Positions 28,190 through 36,698 of a stretch of DNA of 64,000 bases are shown here, piece by piece. The stretch comes from Ralstonia wenshanensis (GTDB taxonomy: Bacteria; Pseudomonadota; Gammaproteobacteria; Burkholderiales; Burkholderiaceae). Each line of letters begins with the position of its first letter. The stretch's first letter is position 1. Made by a program: the position numbers and the translations under genes. The notes under the pieces are model-generated. The model was not told the DNA's origin, did no database searches, and was given only the letters and a program-made list of their open reading frames with translations. The DNA is taken from NCBI RefSeq assembly GCF_021173085.1, contig NZ_CP076413.1:372001-436000 (forward strand), given 5' to 3'.

Positions 28190-29454
28190 GGGTCGTGCGC
28201 GATGCAGGGCCGCTGCGCTCGGAGTGGCGGCGGGGTAAGCCCCTGCCGGGCAACGACGTCGACCTGCTGTGCGGCGGTGCCGAGTTCTTCCCAGCCTTGA
28301 TCGAGGCAATCGACGCCGCGCAACGCCGCGTTGCGCTCGAAACCTACATCTACAGCGACGACGCCACCGCCCACAGCGTGACACAAGCGCTCGCCCGCGC
28401 GGCGCGCCGCGGCGTGGATGTCAACCTGACCATCGACGGCTTCGGCACCGGGCTGCTGCCCGACAGCATCGGCGCAATGCTCGAAGCGGCGGGCGTGAGC
28501 TTGCGCATCTATCGTCCGGTGCGCGGCTTTCGCCTGCAGCGCCGCTACTTGCGACGGCTGCATCGGAAGATCGTCGTCATCGATGACGACGTGGCGTTCG
28601 TGGGCGGCATCAATATCATCGACGACCTGAATCACGCGCCATTTCACGACGCTGCGCTGGGGCCGCGTTACGACTTTGCAGTGCGGGTACGCGGGCCGCT
28701 GGTCGCGCAGATTGCCCTGACCGTCGACCGGCTCTGGTGGCAGATGGGCGTACGCGCTGGCATGCGGGAGGTCGGTGTAACAGGCGTCGCCGCCGAGTTT
28801 CCGGTGATGACGGATACGCCGCGACCACGGCATCGCGGAGCATCCGGACGGGAAAGTGAGCGCGCACCGGGCACCGTGTTGGCTTCGCTGGTGCTGCGTG
28901 ACAACGTCCGTAACCGGCGTGCGATCGAACGCGAGTATCTGCGCGCGCTGGGTGTGGCGCGGCACGAGGTGATCATTGCCAACGCGTACTTCCTGCCGGG
29001 CGTGCGCTTCATGCGTGCGCTGGCAGCATGCCGACGGCGTGGTGTGCGTGTGCGCCTGCTTTTGCAGGGCCAAGTCGAATACCGGTTGCAGCACTACGCG
29101 ACGCGCTCGCTGTATCACATGCTGTTGCGCGACAACGTTGAGATCCACGAATACACATCCAGCTTCCTGCATGCCAAGGTGGCCGTGGTGGACGATCGAT
29201 GGGCCACGATCGGCTCCAGCAACATCGACCCGTTCAGCCTGCTGCTGGCACGCGAAGCCAACGTCGTCGCGTGGGATGCGACCGTGGCCAACGAATTGCG
29301 CGGCGCACTTGAAGACGCGATCACTCATCACGCACGCCGCGTCCTGGCTGATGAGCACGCCGCGCGCCGCTGGTGGTGGCGCCTGGCAGATTGGTGCGCC
29401 TACCGCCTCGTGCGCCTTGGCGTCGTCATCAGCGGGCGCGCAGCGCAGTATTAG
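28186..29454 (+). CDS. clsB: cardiolipin synthase B (phospholipase D family)
   Basis: 422 residues. Two HKD motifs mark the PLD superfamily: LHRKIVVIDDDVAFVGGINI near 125 and HAKVAVVDDRWATIGSSNID near 328. No N-terminal membrane segments are present, unlike ClsA. ClsB condenses phosphatidylglycerol with another glycerophospholipid at the inner membrane. C-terminal WWWRLADWCAYRLVRLGVVI is a likely membrane-contact segment. Start ATG overlaps the previous stop. Confidence 0.92.
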   Translation: MRVVRDAGPLRSEWRRGKPLPGNDVDLLCGGAEFFPALIEAIDAAQRRVALETYIYSDDATAHSVTQALARAARRGVDVNLTIDGFGTGLLPDSIGAMLEAAGVSLRIYRPVRGFRLQRRYLRRLHRKIVVIDDDVAFVGGINIIDDLNHAPFHDAALGPRYDFAVRVRGPLVAQIALTVDRLWWQMGVRAGMREVGVTGVAAEFPVMTDTPRPRHRGASGRESERAPGTVLASLVLRDNVRNRRAIEREYLRALGVARHEVIIANAYFLPGVRFMRALAACRRRGVRVRLLLQGQVEYRLQHYATRSLYHMLLRDNVEIHEYTSSFLHAKVAVVDDRWATIGSSNIDPFSLLLAREANVVAWDATVANELRGALEDAITHHARRVLADEHAARRWWWRLADWCAYRLVRLGVVISGRAAQY

Positions 29455-29495
29455 CGGTGCAGACACCTGCAAAAACATAACAAGACGGAGGAGGC

Positions 29496-31160
29496 ATGCA
29501 AGTCATCACAGCCGATGAGGCGGCGCGGTTGGTACAGCCGGAGTGGACGGTCGCATGCGCCGGATTTGTCGGCGCGGGCCATGCAGAGGCCGTCACGCAC
29601 GCGCTGGAGCGGCGCTTTCTGGCCACCGGCGAGCCGCGCGACCTCACACTGGTCTACTCCGCCGGACAAGGCGATCGTGCCACGCGCGGCGTCAACCACT
29701 TCGGCAATCCCGGGATGACGCGCTGTGTGGTCGGCGGGCATTGGCGCTCCGCCACACGACTGGCGGACCTGGCGCTTGCCGAACAATGCGACGCGTTCAA
29801 CCTGCCCCAGGGCGTGCTCACGCATCTGTACCGCGCCATCGCGGGTGGCAAGCCCGGCGTGCTGACCAAGATGGGTCTGCACACCTTCGTCGACCCACGC
29901 ACGGAGCTTGACGCGCGTTACCACGGCGGCGCCATCAACGCCCGCGCCAAGGCAGCACGCGCTGCTGGCACAGCCTCGTGGGTTGAGTACGAGCGCTTTC
30001 GCGGCGAAGACTATCTCTTCTACCCCAGCTTTCCGCTGCACTGCGTCTTTCTGCGCGGCACGGCCGCCGACCCGCGCGGCAATATCAGCACCCACGAAGA
30101 AGCCTTTCACCACGAACTGCTGGCCATGGCACAGGCCGCACGCAACTCGGGTGGCATCGTCATCGCGCAAGTGCGTCGGCTCGTCGATCGGCACGACAAC
30201 CTGCAGGCGATCCACGTGCCGGGCATCCTCGTCGATTACGTGGTCGTCGCCGACGATGAAACAGAACACCAGATGACCTTCGGAGAGGCGTTCAACCCGA
30301 CCTATATCCGCCCCTGGCAAGGTGAGGCGATCCAACTCAAGGAAGACGCCATCGAAGCGAGCGAGGCGCTGGAGACAAGCCAGCACGGCGCGCTCGATGC
30401 CCGCACGCTGGTGCAACGCCGTGCCGTGCTGGAACTGATGGCGCAGCAACCGCGCGTCGTGAACCTGGGCGTCGGCATGCCCGCAGCTGTCGGCGCACTG
30501 GCTGAACAGGAGGGCGCGCGTGGCTTTACGCTCACCGTGGAGGCCGGCCCAATCGGCGGCACGCCGGCAGATGGCCTCAGCTTCGGCGCCTCGGCCTATC
30601 CTGAAGCCGTGGTGGACCAGCCTGCGCAGTTCGACTTCTACGAAGGTGGCGGCATCGATCTCGCCATCCTCGGGCTGGCAGAGTTGGACGGTGCCGGCAA
30701 CGTCAACGTCAGCCTGTTTGGTGAGGGCGGTGACACCGTCGTCGCAGGTGTCGGCGGCTTCATCAACATCACGCAGAGCGCGCGCTCGGTCGTGTTCATG
30801 GGCACGCTCACCGCTGGCGGCCTTCAAGTCGAAGCCGAGGACGGCAAACTGCGCATCGTGCGGGAAGGACGGCTCAAAAAGATCGTGCCTGCCGTCTCGC
30901 ACCTCACCTTCAACGGTGAATATGCGGCGCAATCAGGCATTCCCGTGCGCTACGTGACCGAACGCGCCGTCTTCGAGATGCGCGACGATGGCCACGGCAC
31001 ACGGCGCCTTACACTGACCGAAATCGCTCCCGGCATCGATCTGCAGCGCGACGTGTTAAACCAGTGCGCTGCGGAGGTTGCCGTGGCAACTGATCTGCGT
31101 GAAATGGACGCCCGCATCTTCCGCCGTGGCGCCATGTGCGCAGGCATCACGCCGGGCTGA
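29496..31160 (+). CDS. acyl-CoA:acetate/propionate CoA-transferase (YdiF/Pct type)
   Basis: 554 residues: fused alpha and beta CoA-transferase domains. The first half begins ITADEAARLVQPEWTVACAGFVG with TKMGLHTFVDPR. The second half has LGVGMPAAVG and LTVEAGPIGG, where the Glu (about 348) is the expected residue that forms the glutamyl-CoA thioester, followed by FFxFxEGGGIDLAILG-like text. The family swaps CoA between short-chain acids (acetate, propionate, 3-ketoacids). A GGAGG site precedes the ATG by about 5 nt. It stands just before a fatty-acid oxidation cluster. Confidence 0.9.
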   Translation: MQVITADEAARLVQPEWTVACAGFVGAGHAEAVTHALERRFLATGEPRDLTLVYSAGQGDRATRGVNHFGNPGMTRCVVGGHWRSATRLADLALAEQCDAFNLPQGVLTHLYRAIAGGKPGVLTKMGLHTFVDPRTELDARYHGGAINARAKAARAAGTASWVEYERFRGEDYLFYPSFPLHCVFLRGTAADPRGNISTHEEAFHHELLAMAQAARNSGGIVIAQVRRLVDRHDNLQAIHVPGILVDYVVVADDETEHQMTFGEAFNPTYIRPWQGEAIQLKEDAIEASEALETSQHGALDARTLVQRRAVLELMAQQPRVVNLGVGMPAAVGALAEQEGARGFTLTVEAGPIGGTPADGLSFGASAYPEAVVDQPAQFDFYEGGGIDLAILGLAELDGAGNVNVSLFGEGGDTVVAGVGGFINITQSARSVVFMGTLTAGGLQVEAEDGKLRIVREGRLKKIVPAVSHLTFNGEYAAQSGIPVRYVTERAVFEMRDDGHGTRRLTLTEIAPGIDLQRDVLNQCAAEVAVATDLREMDARIFRRGAMCAGITPG

Positions 31161-31513
31161 ATTTCCGCCAGTTTATTTACTGATGAGTAGCACTAGAAAA
31201 TTCATCAATTATGCTGCGCCGCTCGCGTTTTCTGGGTGCGGCGCACATCCTGCAAAGCCTTTCAAATAAAGGGTTTGCACGATCTGCGCTGCACTGCGAA
31301 AGATGGCGATTCCGTATTGCCATTTAGATGCCGCTTTCTAATAAAACACTTGCCGCTCCAAGGGCCCCTGTAAATAATTGAACGACCGTTCGATTTTGGG
31401 CTAGAGTGTTTGCGCAGGCTGGTTTACAGTCCTGCCCGGCATGCGAAAGGCGCCCCGCAAGAAGCCATTTATTTCGCGTGTCACGCCCCAGAAAAGAACG
31501 GAGAGAAATCATC
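31161..31513. other. 353-bp intergenic region before the TetR gene
   Basis: More AT-rich than its surroundings. It holds a possible hairpin, TGCGCCGC (31215-31222) / GCGGCGCA (31238-31245), with a 15-nt loop and no T-run, then the TetR promoter/operator. I see no coding sequence with plausible composition. Confidence 0.6.
31350..31391 (+). promoter_or_regulatory. TetR-gene promoter with palindromic operator candidate
   Basis: TTGCCG (31350-31355) and TAAATA (31371-31376, in a TGTAAATAAT context) form a possible promoter with a short 15-nt spacer. GAACG-AC-CGTTC (31380-31391), a perfect dyad, follows directly over the expected +1. Sites of this kind are typical for TetR repressors of fatty-acid degradation, so autoregulation is likely. 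Confidence 0.5.
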
Positions 31514-32155
31514 ATGCGTCACCCGACCGCTCGTCTCGAATCGAATCACGCAGCAGCCACGCCGATGCGCAAGGGCGAGCTGACGCGTGCAGCGATTCTC
31601 GATGCCGCGCTGGAATTGGCCTCGCGCGACGGACTGGAAGGATTGACGATCGGTGTGCTCGCGGAGCGCATGCAGATGAGCAAGAGCGGGGTGTTCGCGC
31701 ACTTCGGCTCGCGTGAGGATCTGCAGGTGGAAGTAGTTCGCGAGTATCACAAACGGTTCGAGCAGGAAGTCTTCTACCCGAGCTTGACGGAACCGCGCGG
31801 TCTGCCGCGCCTGTGGAGCATGGTGCGACGCTGGATGGAGCGCCGCATTCAGGAAGTGACCACGGGCTGCATCTACATCAGCGGCGCGGTGGAGTACGAC
31901 GATCGTGCCGAAAGCCCGGTGCGCGACGAACTCGTCAAGAGCGTGACGATCTGGCGTGCAGCATTGGCCCGCGCGATCGCACAGGCAAAGGAAGAGGGCC
32001 ACCTGCGTGCAGAAGCGGACCCGCAATTGATGCTCTTCGAGATGTACAGCCTGGAGTTGGGTCTGCATCACGATGCGCGTTTCCTGCGGTTGCCGAACAG
32101 CGCCGAACTGGCCATGGTGGCGCTCAACAAACTCATTCAGTCTTACCGAACCTGA
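31514..32155 (+). CDS. TetR-family regulator, probably of the fatty-acid oxidation cluster
   Basis: 213 residues. The helix-turn-helix lies at about 46-66 (IGVLAERMQMSKSGVFAHFGS), preceded by RAAILDAALELASRDGLEGLT. The C-terminal domain (MERRIQEVTTGCIYISGAVEYDD) is the ligand/dimer part. GGAGAG lies 8 nt before ATG 31514. It is directly upstream of the acyl-CoA dehydrogenase gene (51-nt gap, same strand), and a palindrome stands in its own promoter. An acyl-CoA ligand is inferred from context. Confidence 0.88.
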   Translation: MRHPTARLESNHAAATPMRKGELTRAAILDAALELASRDGLEGLTIGVLAERMQMSKSGVFAHFGSREDLQVEVVREYHKRFEQEVFYPSLTEPRGLPRLWSMVRRWMERRIQEVTTGCIYISGAVEYDDRAESPVRDELVKSVTIWRAALARAIAQAKEEGHLRAEADPQLMLFEMYSLELGLHHDARFLRLPNSAELAMVALNKLIQSYRT

Positions 32156-32206
32156 CGCGGCATCGCACACCTAGCGGTCGCGCAGTACACACCAAGGAGT
32201 TGCAAG

Positions 32207-33994
32207 ATGGGTCAATACACCGCACCGCTGCGTGACATGCAGTTTGTTCTCCACGAGCTTCTCGGCGTGGAGGACCACCTGAAGCAAATGCCGCAGCACG
32301 CGGAGATCGATGCCGACACCATCAATCAGGTGATCGAGGAAGCCGGCAAGTTCTGCTCCGAAGTCATCTTCCCGCTCAATCAGTCCGGCGATCGCGAAGG
32401 CTGCACGTACCACGGCGACGGCGTGGTGACTGCTCCGAAGGGCTTCAAGGAAGCGTATCAACAGTACGTCGAGGCCGGCTGGCCCTCGCTGGGCTGCGAT
32501 CCGGAATACGGCGGTCAGGGCTTGCCCATTCTGATCAACAACGCGCTGTACGAGATGCTGAATTCGGCCAACCAGGCCTGGACGATGTATCCCGGCCTCT
32601 CGCATGGCGCGTACGAAGCGCTGCACGCGCACGGTACCGACGAACTCAAACAGCGCTACCTGCCGAAGCTGGTGTCGGGCGTGTGGACCGGCACGATGTG
32701 TCTGACCGAGCCGCATTGCGGCACCGACCTCGGCATCCTGCGCACCAAGGCCGAGCCGCTGGCCGATGGCTCGTATGCCATTACCGGCACGAAGATCTTC
32801 ATCTCGGCGGGCGAGCACGACCTGGCCGAAAACATCATCCACCTGGTGCTGGCACGCCTGCCGGATGCGCCGGGCGGCACGAAGGGCATCTCGTTGTTCG
32901 TAGTGCCGAAGTTCATCCCCGATGCCAACGGCAACCCGGGCGAGCGCAACGGCGTGAAGTGCGGCTCCATCGAACACAAGATGGGCATCCACGGCAACGC
33001 CACCTGCGTGATCAACCTGGATGGTGCCAAGGGCTGGATGGTCGGCGAACCGAACAAGGGCCTGAACGCCATGTTTGTGATGATGAACGCCGCCCGCCTG
33101 GGCGTCGGCATGCAGAGCCTGGGCCTGACCGAAGTTGCGTACCAGAACTCGGCTGCCTACGCCAAGGAACGCCTGCAGATGCGCAGCCTGTCGGGCCCGA
33201 AGGCACCGGACAAGCCGGCCGACCCGATCATCGTGCACCCGGACGTGCGCCGCATGCTGCTGACCCAGCGTGCGTTTGCCGAAGGTGGCCGCGCATTCAG
33301 CTACTGGATCGCCCTGCAGATCGACCGCGAGCTGTCGCACGAAGACGAGTCCGTGCGCAAGGACGCGGCTGACCTCGTCGCGCTGCTGACCCCGATCGCC
33401 AAGGCCTTCCTGAGCGACAACGCATTCATCTCCACCAACGAAGGCATGCAGGTCTTCGGTGGCCACGGCTACATCGCCGAGTGGGGCATGGAGCAGTACG
33501 TGCGCGACGCCCGCATCAACATGATCTACGAAGGCACGAACACCGTGCAGTCGCTGGACCTGCTGGGCCGCAAGATCCTCGGCGACATGGGCGCCAAGAT
33601 GAAGAAGTTCGGCAAGCTGGTGCAGGACTTCGTGGAAGCCGAAGGCACCAACGAAGCGATGCAGGAATTCATCAACCCGCTGGCCGACATCGGCGACAAG
33701 GTCCAGAAGCTGACCATGGAAATCGGCATGAAGGCCATGGCCAATCCGGACGAAGTGGGCGCAGCTGCTGTGCCGTACCTGCGCGTGGTCGGCCATCTGG
33801 TGTTCTCGTACTTCTGGGCCCGTATGGCCAAGATCGCTCTGGAAAAGCAAGACAGCGGCGACACCTTCTACAAGGTCAAGCTGGCAACGGCGCGCTTCTA
33901 CTTCGCCAAGCTGCTGCCCGAAACGGCTTCGCAGATTCGCATGGCACGTGCCGGCGGCGCCACGCTGATGGCACTCGAAGCCGACCTGTTCTAA
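32207..33994 (+). CDS. acyl-CoA dehydrogenase with C-terminal extension
   Basis: 595 residues. FAD-dependent oxidation of acyl-CoA to trans-2-enoyl-CoA, first step of beta-oxidation. Visible are CLTEPHCGTDLGILRTKAEP (FAD/substrate region), GGHGYIAEWGMEQYVRDARINMIYEGTNTVQSLDL with the likely catalytic Glu near 442, and the extra C-terminal domain of about 120 residues typical of the 590-600 residue class. An N-terminal acyl-CoA dehydrogenase extension (MGQYTAPLRDMQFVLHELL) is also typical. AAGGAG sits 7 nt upstream. The gene is followed by the dispersed palindromic repeat, then HCDH-ECH and thiolase genes. Confidence 0.94.
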   Translation: MGQYTAPLRDMQFVLHELLGVEDHLKQMPQHAEIDADTINQVIEEAGKFCSEVIFPLNQSGDREGCTYHGDGVVTAPKGFKEAYQQYVEAGWPSLGCDPEYGGQGLPILINNALYEMLNSANQAWTMYPGLSHGAYEALHAHGTDELKQRYLPKLVSGVWTGTMCLTEPHCGTDLGILRTKAEPLADGSYAITGTKIFISAGEHDLAENIIHLVLARLPDAPGGTKGISLFVVPKFIPDANGNPGERNGVKCGSIEHKMGIHGNATCVINLDGAKGWMVGEPNKGLNAMFVMMNAARLGVGMQSLGLTEVAYQNSAAYAKERLQMRSLSGPKAPDKPADPIIVHPDVRRMLLTQRAFAEGGRAFSYWIALQIDRELSHEDESVRKDAADLVALLTPIAKAFLSDNAFISTNEGMQVFGGHGYIAEWGMEQYVRDARINMIYEGTNTVQSLDLLGRKILGDMGAKMKKFGKLVQDFVEAEGTNEAMQEFINPLADIGDKVQKLTMEIGMKAMANPDEVGAAAVPYLRVVGHLVFSYFWARMAKIALEKQDSGDTFYKVKLATARFYFAKLLPETASQIRMARAGGATLMALEADLF

Positions 33995-33995
33995 G

Positions 33996-34118
33996 GAAAC
34001 CAGCCCACGATCCGACTGCGCGGCGCGATCTTGGCCTTGTGATGCTCGCCGTACCCATGTACGGCTGCGCTTCTCAGGCCAACCTCGAGCCGCTCGCTAT
34101 GGATCCTGAACAGGTTTC
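33996..34118. repeat. dispersed palindromic intergenic repeat, copy 1
   Basis: A 123-bp element starting 1 nt after the acyl-CoA dehydrogenase stop. Outer arms are GAAACC (33996-34001) / GGTTTC (34113-34118) and GATCC / GGATC further in. The centre is a hairpin with 7-bp stem GCCGTAC / GTACGGC and loop CCAT. A 35-nt core (34041-34075) is identical to copy 2 at 48453-48487. No coding sequence or transposase is associated. Confidence 0.85.
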
Positions 34119-34184
34119 AACGCCTCTTTGTGTCGCTCCCGCTTGTGCGGGGGTGATAACTCCTCTTCTTTCCGCGAGGACACC

Positions 34185-36665
34185 ATGACCCGCACTGAAC
34201 TCTCCACCAGCGCGCAGCCGCAGGCCGGCCAGCGCTCCAACTTCCTCGTCCGGCGCGTTGCTGTGCTGGGCGCCGGCGTGATGGGCGCGCAGATTGCTGC
34301 GCACTTGGTCAACGCCAAGGTTCCCGTCACGCTGTTCGATCTTCCGGCCAAGGAAGGCCCGAAGAGCGGCATCGCGCTCAAGGCCATTGAAAACCTGAAG
34401 AAGCTGTCGCCGGCGCCGCTGGGCATCAAGGACGACGCCAACCTCATCCAGGCTGCCAACTACGAAGACGACATCGAGAAGCTGCGCGACTGCGACCTCG
34501 TCATCGAGGCCATTGCCGAACGCATGGACTGGAAGCACGACCTGTACAAGAAGGTCGCGCCGCACATCGCCCCGCACGCGATCTTCGCGTCGAACACGTC
34601 GGGCCTGTCGATTACCGAACTGTCGGATGGTTTCGATGCCGAGCTGAAGTCGCGCTTCTGCGGCGTGCACTTCTTCAACCCGCCGCGCTACATGCACCTG
34701 GTCGAGCTGATCCCAACCGCAGACACGCGTGGCGATATCCTCGACAAGCTGGAAACGTTCCTGACCTCCGCGCTCGGCAAGGGCGTGGTGCGCGCGAAGG
34801 ACACGCCCAACTTCATCGCCAACCGCGTCGGCATCTTCTCGATCCTGGCGGTGTTTGCAGAATCGGCCAAGTACGGCATTCCGTTTGACGTGGTGGACGA
34901 CCTCACGGGCTCGAAGCTGGGCCGCGCCAAGTCGGCGACGTTCCGTACGGCGGACGTGGTGGGTCTGGACACGATGGCCCACGTCATCAAGACAATGCAG
35001 GACAACCTGAAGGACGATCCGTTCGCCCCGGTCTACGCCACGCCGCCCGTGCTGGCCAAGCTGGTGGAAGCAGGCGCCCTGGGCCAGAAGGCCGGCGCCG
35101 GTTTCTACAAGAAGGAAGGCAAGGAAATCAAGGTGCTGGACCCGCAAAGCGGCCAGTACGGCCCGAGCGGCAAGAAGGCGGATGACATCGTTGTGCGCAT
35201 CCTGAAGAAGGAACCCGCCGAACGTCTGAAGCTGCTGCGTGAATCGACCAACCCGCAGGCGCAGTTCCTGTGGGCGGTATTCCGCGACGTGTTCCACTAC
35301 ATCGCCGTGTACCTGGAGCAGATTGCCGACTCCGCTGCGGAAGTCGACCTGGCGATCCGCTGGGGCTTCGGCTGGAACAGCGGCCCGTTTGAAGACTGGC
35401 AAGAGGCGGGCTGGAAGCAAGTGGCCGAGTGGGTGAAGGAAGACATCGAAGCCGGCAAGGCGCTGTCGAACGCAGTGCTGCCGCAGTGGGTGTTCTCCGG
35501 CCCCGTGGCGGACAACGGCGGTGTGCATTCGTCACAGGGTTCGTGGTCTGCGAATCAGAGCGCGTTCCTGTCGCGCAGCGCGCTGCCGGTGTATGGCCGC
35601 CAAGTGTTCCGTGCACCGATCAAGGGTGCGACGACGGTCAACCCGCTCACGTATGGCAAGACCATCGAAGAGACCGATGCCGTGCGCATCTGGGTGGACG
35701 ACGCGGCAGGCCAGGACGACGTGCTGATCGTCTCGTTCAAGAGCAAGATGAACACGATCGGACCGAGCGTCATCGACGGTCTGACGCGTGCCGTTGATCT
35801 GGCTGAAGCCGGCTACAAGGGTCTGGTGGTGTGGCAGCCGACGTCGCTCAAGCTGGGTGCGCCGGGCGGTCCGTTCTCTGCCGGTGCCAACCTGGAAGAG
35901 GCCATGCCGGCCTTCATGATGGGCGGCGCCAAGGGCATCGAGCCGTTCGTCAAGAAGTTCCAGGACGGCATGATGCGCGTGAAGTACGCCGGTGTGCCGG
36001 TCGTGTCGGCCGCATCGGGCATCGCACTGGGCGGTGGCTGCGAACTGCTGCTGCACTCGGCCAAGCGTGTGGCTGCACTGGAAACGTACATCGGTCTGGT
36101 GGAAGTGGGCGTGGGTCTCGTGCCGGCAGGTGGTGGCCTGAAGGAAGCTGCGCTGGCCGCTGCCAAGGCGGCACAGGCAGCTGGCAGCACGAACATCCTG
36201 CAGTTCCTGACCAACCGCTTCCAGGCCGCGGCCATGGCCAAGGTGTCGTCTTCCGCGCTGGACGCGCAGAAGATCGGCTACCTGCAGCCGACCGACACCA
36301 TCGTCTTCAACGTGCACGAACTGCTGCACGTTGCGCGCAACGAAGTGCGTGCGCTGTCCGATTCGGGCTACCGCGCGCCGCTGCGTCCGGTCGGCATTCC
36401 GGTGGCAGGCCGTTCGGGCATCGCAACGATCAAGGCGTCGCTGGTGAACATGCGTGACGGCGGCTTCATCTCGCAGCACGACTTCACGATCGCCTCGCGC
36501 ATTGCTGAAGCCGTGTGCGGCGGCGACGTTGAAGCCGGCGCGCTGGTGGATGAAGACTGGCTGCTGGCGCTGGAGCGCAAGGCCTTCGTGGATCTGCTCG
36601 GCAGCTCCAAGACCCAGGAACGCATCATGGGCATGCTGCAAACCGGCAAGCCGGTGCGCAACTAA
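34185..36665 (+). CDS. 3-hydroxyacyl-CoA dehydrogenase / enoyl-CoA hydratase fusion
   Basis: 826 residues. The NAD-binding HCDH domain comes first (VLGAGVMGAQIA at 28-39; ASNTSGLSITEL; GVHFFNPPRYMHLVELI), then the HCDH C-terminal domain (GKGVVRAKDTPNFIANRVG), a second HCDH-C-like repeat (about 330-420), and an enoyl-CoA hydratase/isomerase domain near 510-700 (GGPFSAGANLEEAM; GIALGGGCELLLHSAKRVA). It performs hydration and the second oxidation of beta-oxidation. The order is the reverse of E. coli FadB, where the hydratase is N-terminal. ATG 34185 follows GCGAGGA. Spaced 33 nt from the thiolase gene. Confidence 0.93.
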   Translation: MTRTELSTSAQPQAGQRSNFLVRRVAVLGAGVMGAQIAAHLVNAKVPVTLFDLPAKEGPKSGIALKAIENLKKLSPAPLGIKDDANLIQAANYEDDIEKLRDCDLVIEAIAERMDWKHDLYKKVAPHIAPHAIFASNTSGLSITELSDGFDAELKSRFCGVHFFNPPRYMHLVELIPTADTRGDILDKLETFLTSALGKGVVRAKDTPNFIANRVGIFSILAVFAESAKYGIPFDVVDDLTGSKLGRAKSATFRTADVVGLDTMAHVIKTMQDNLKDDPFAPVYATPPVLAKLVEAGALGQKAGAGFYKKEGKEIKVLDPQSGQYGPSGKKADDIVVRILKKEPAERLKLLRESTNPQAQFLWAVFRDVFHYIAVYLEQIADSAAEVDLAIRWGFGWNSGPFEDWQEAGWKQVAEWVKEDIEAGKALSNAVLPQWVFSGPVADNGGVHSSQGSWSANQSAFLSRSALPVYGRQVFRAPIKGATTVNPLTYGKTIEETDAVRIWVDDAAGQDDVLIVSFKSKMNTIGPSVIDGLTRAVDLAEAGYKGLVVWQPTSLKLGAPGGPFSAGANLEEAMPAFMMGGAKGIEPFVKKFQDGMMRVKYAGVPVVSAASGIALGGGCELLLHSAKRVAALETYIGLVEVGVGLVPAGGGLKEAALAAAKAAQAAGSTNILQFLTNRFQAAAMAKVSSSALDAQKIGYLQPTDTIVFNVHELLHVARNEVRALSDSGYRAPLRPVGIPVAGRSGIATIKASLVNMRDGGFISQHDFTIASRIAEAVCGGDVEAGALVDEDWLLALERKAFVDLLGSSKTQERIMGMLQTGKPVRN

Positions 36666-36698
36666 TTGCCGCGACGACAGAGAAACAGGAGTTTCATC

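Noticed and set aside
33996-34118. The palindromic repeat as a riboswitch or terminator of the HCDH gene
   Set aside because: The same element occurs after gltL in an unrelated, convergent context, so it is a mobile or repeated unit rather than a gene-specific leader.
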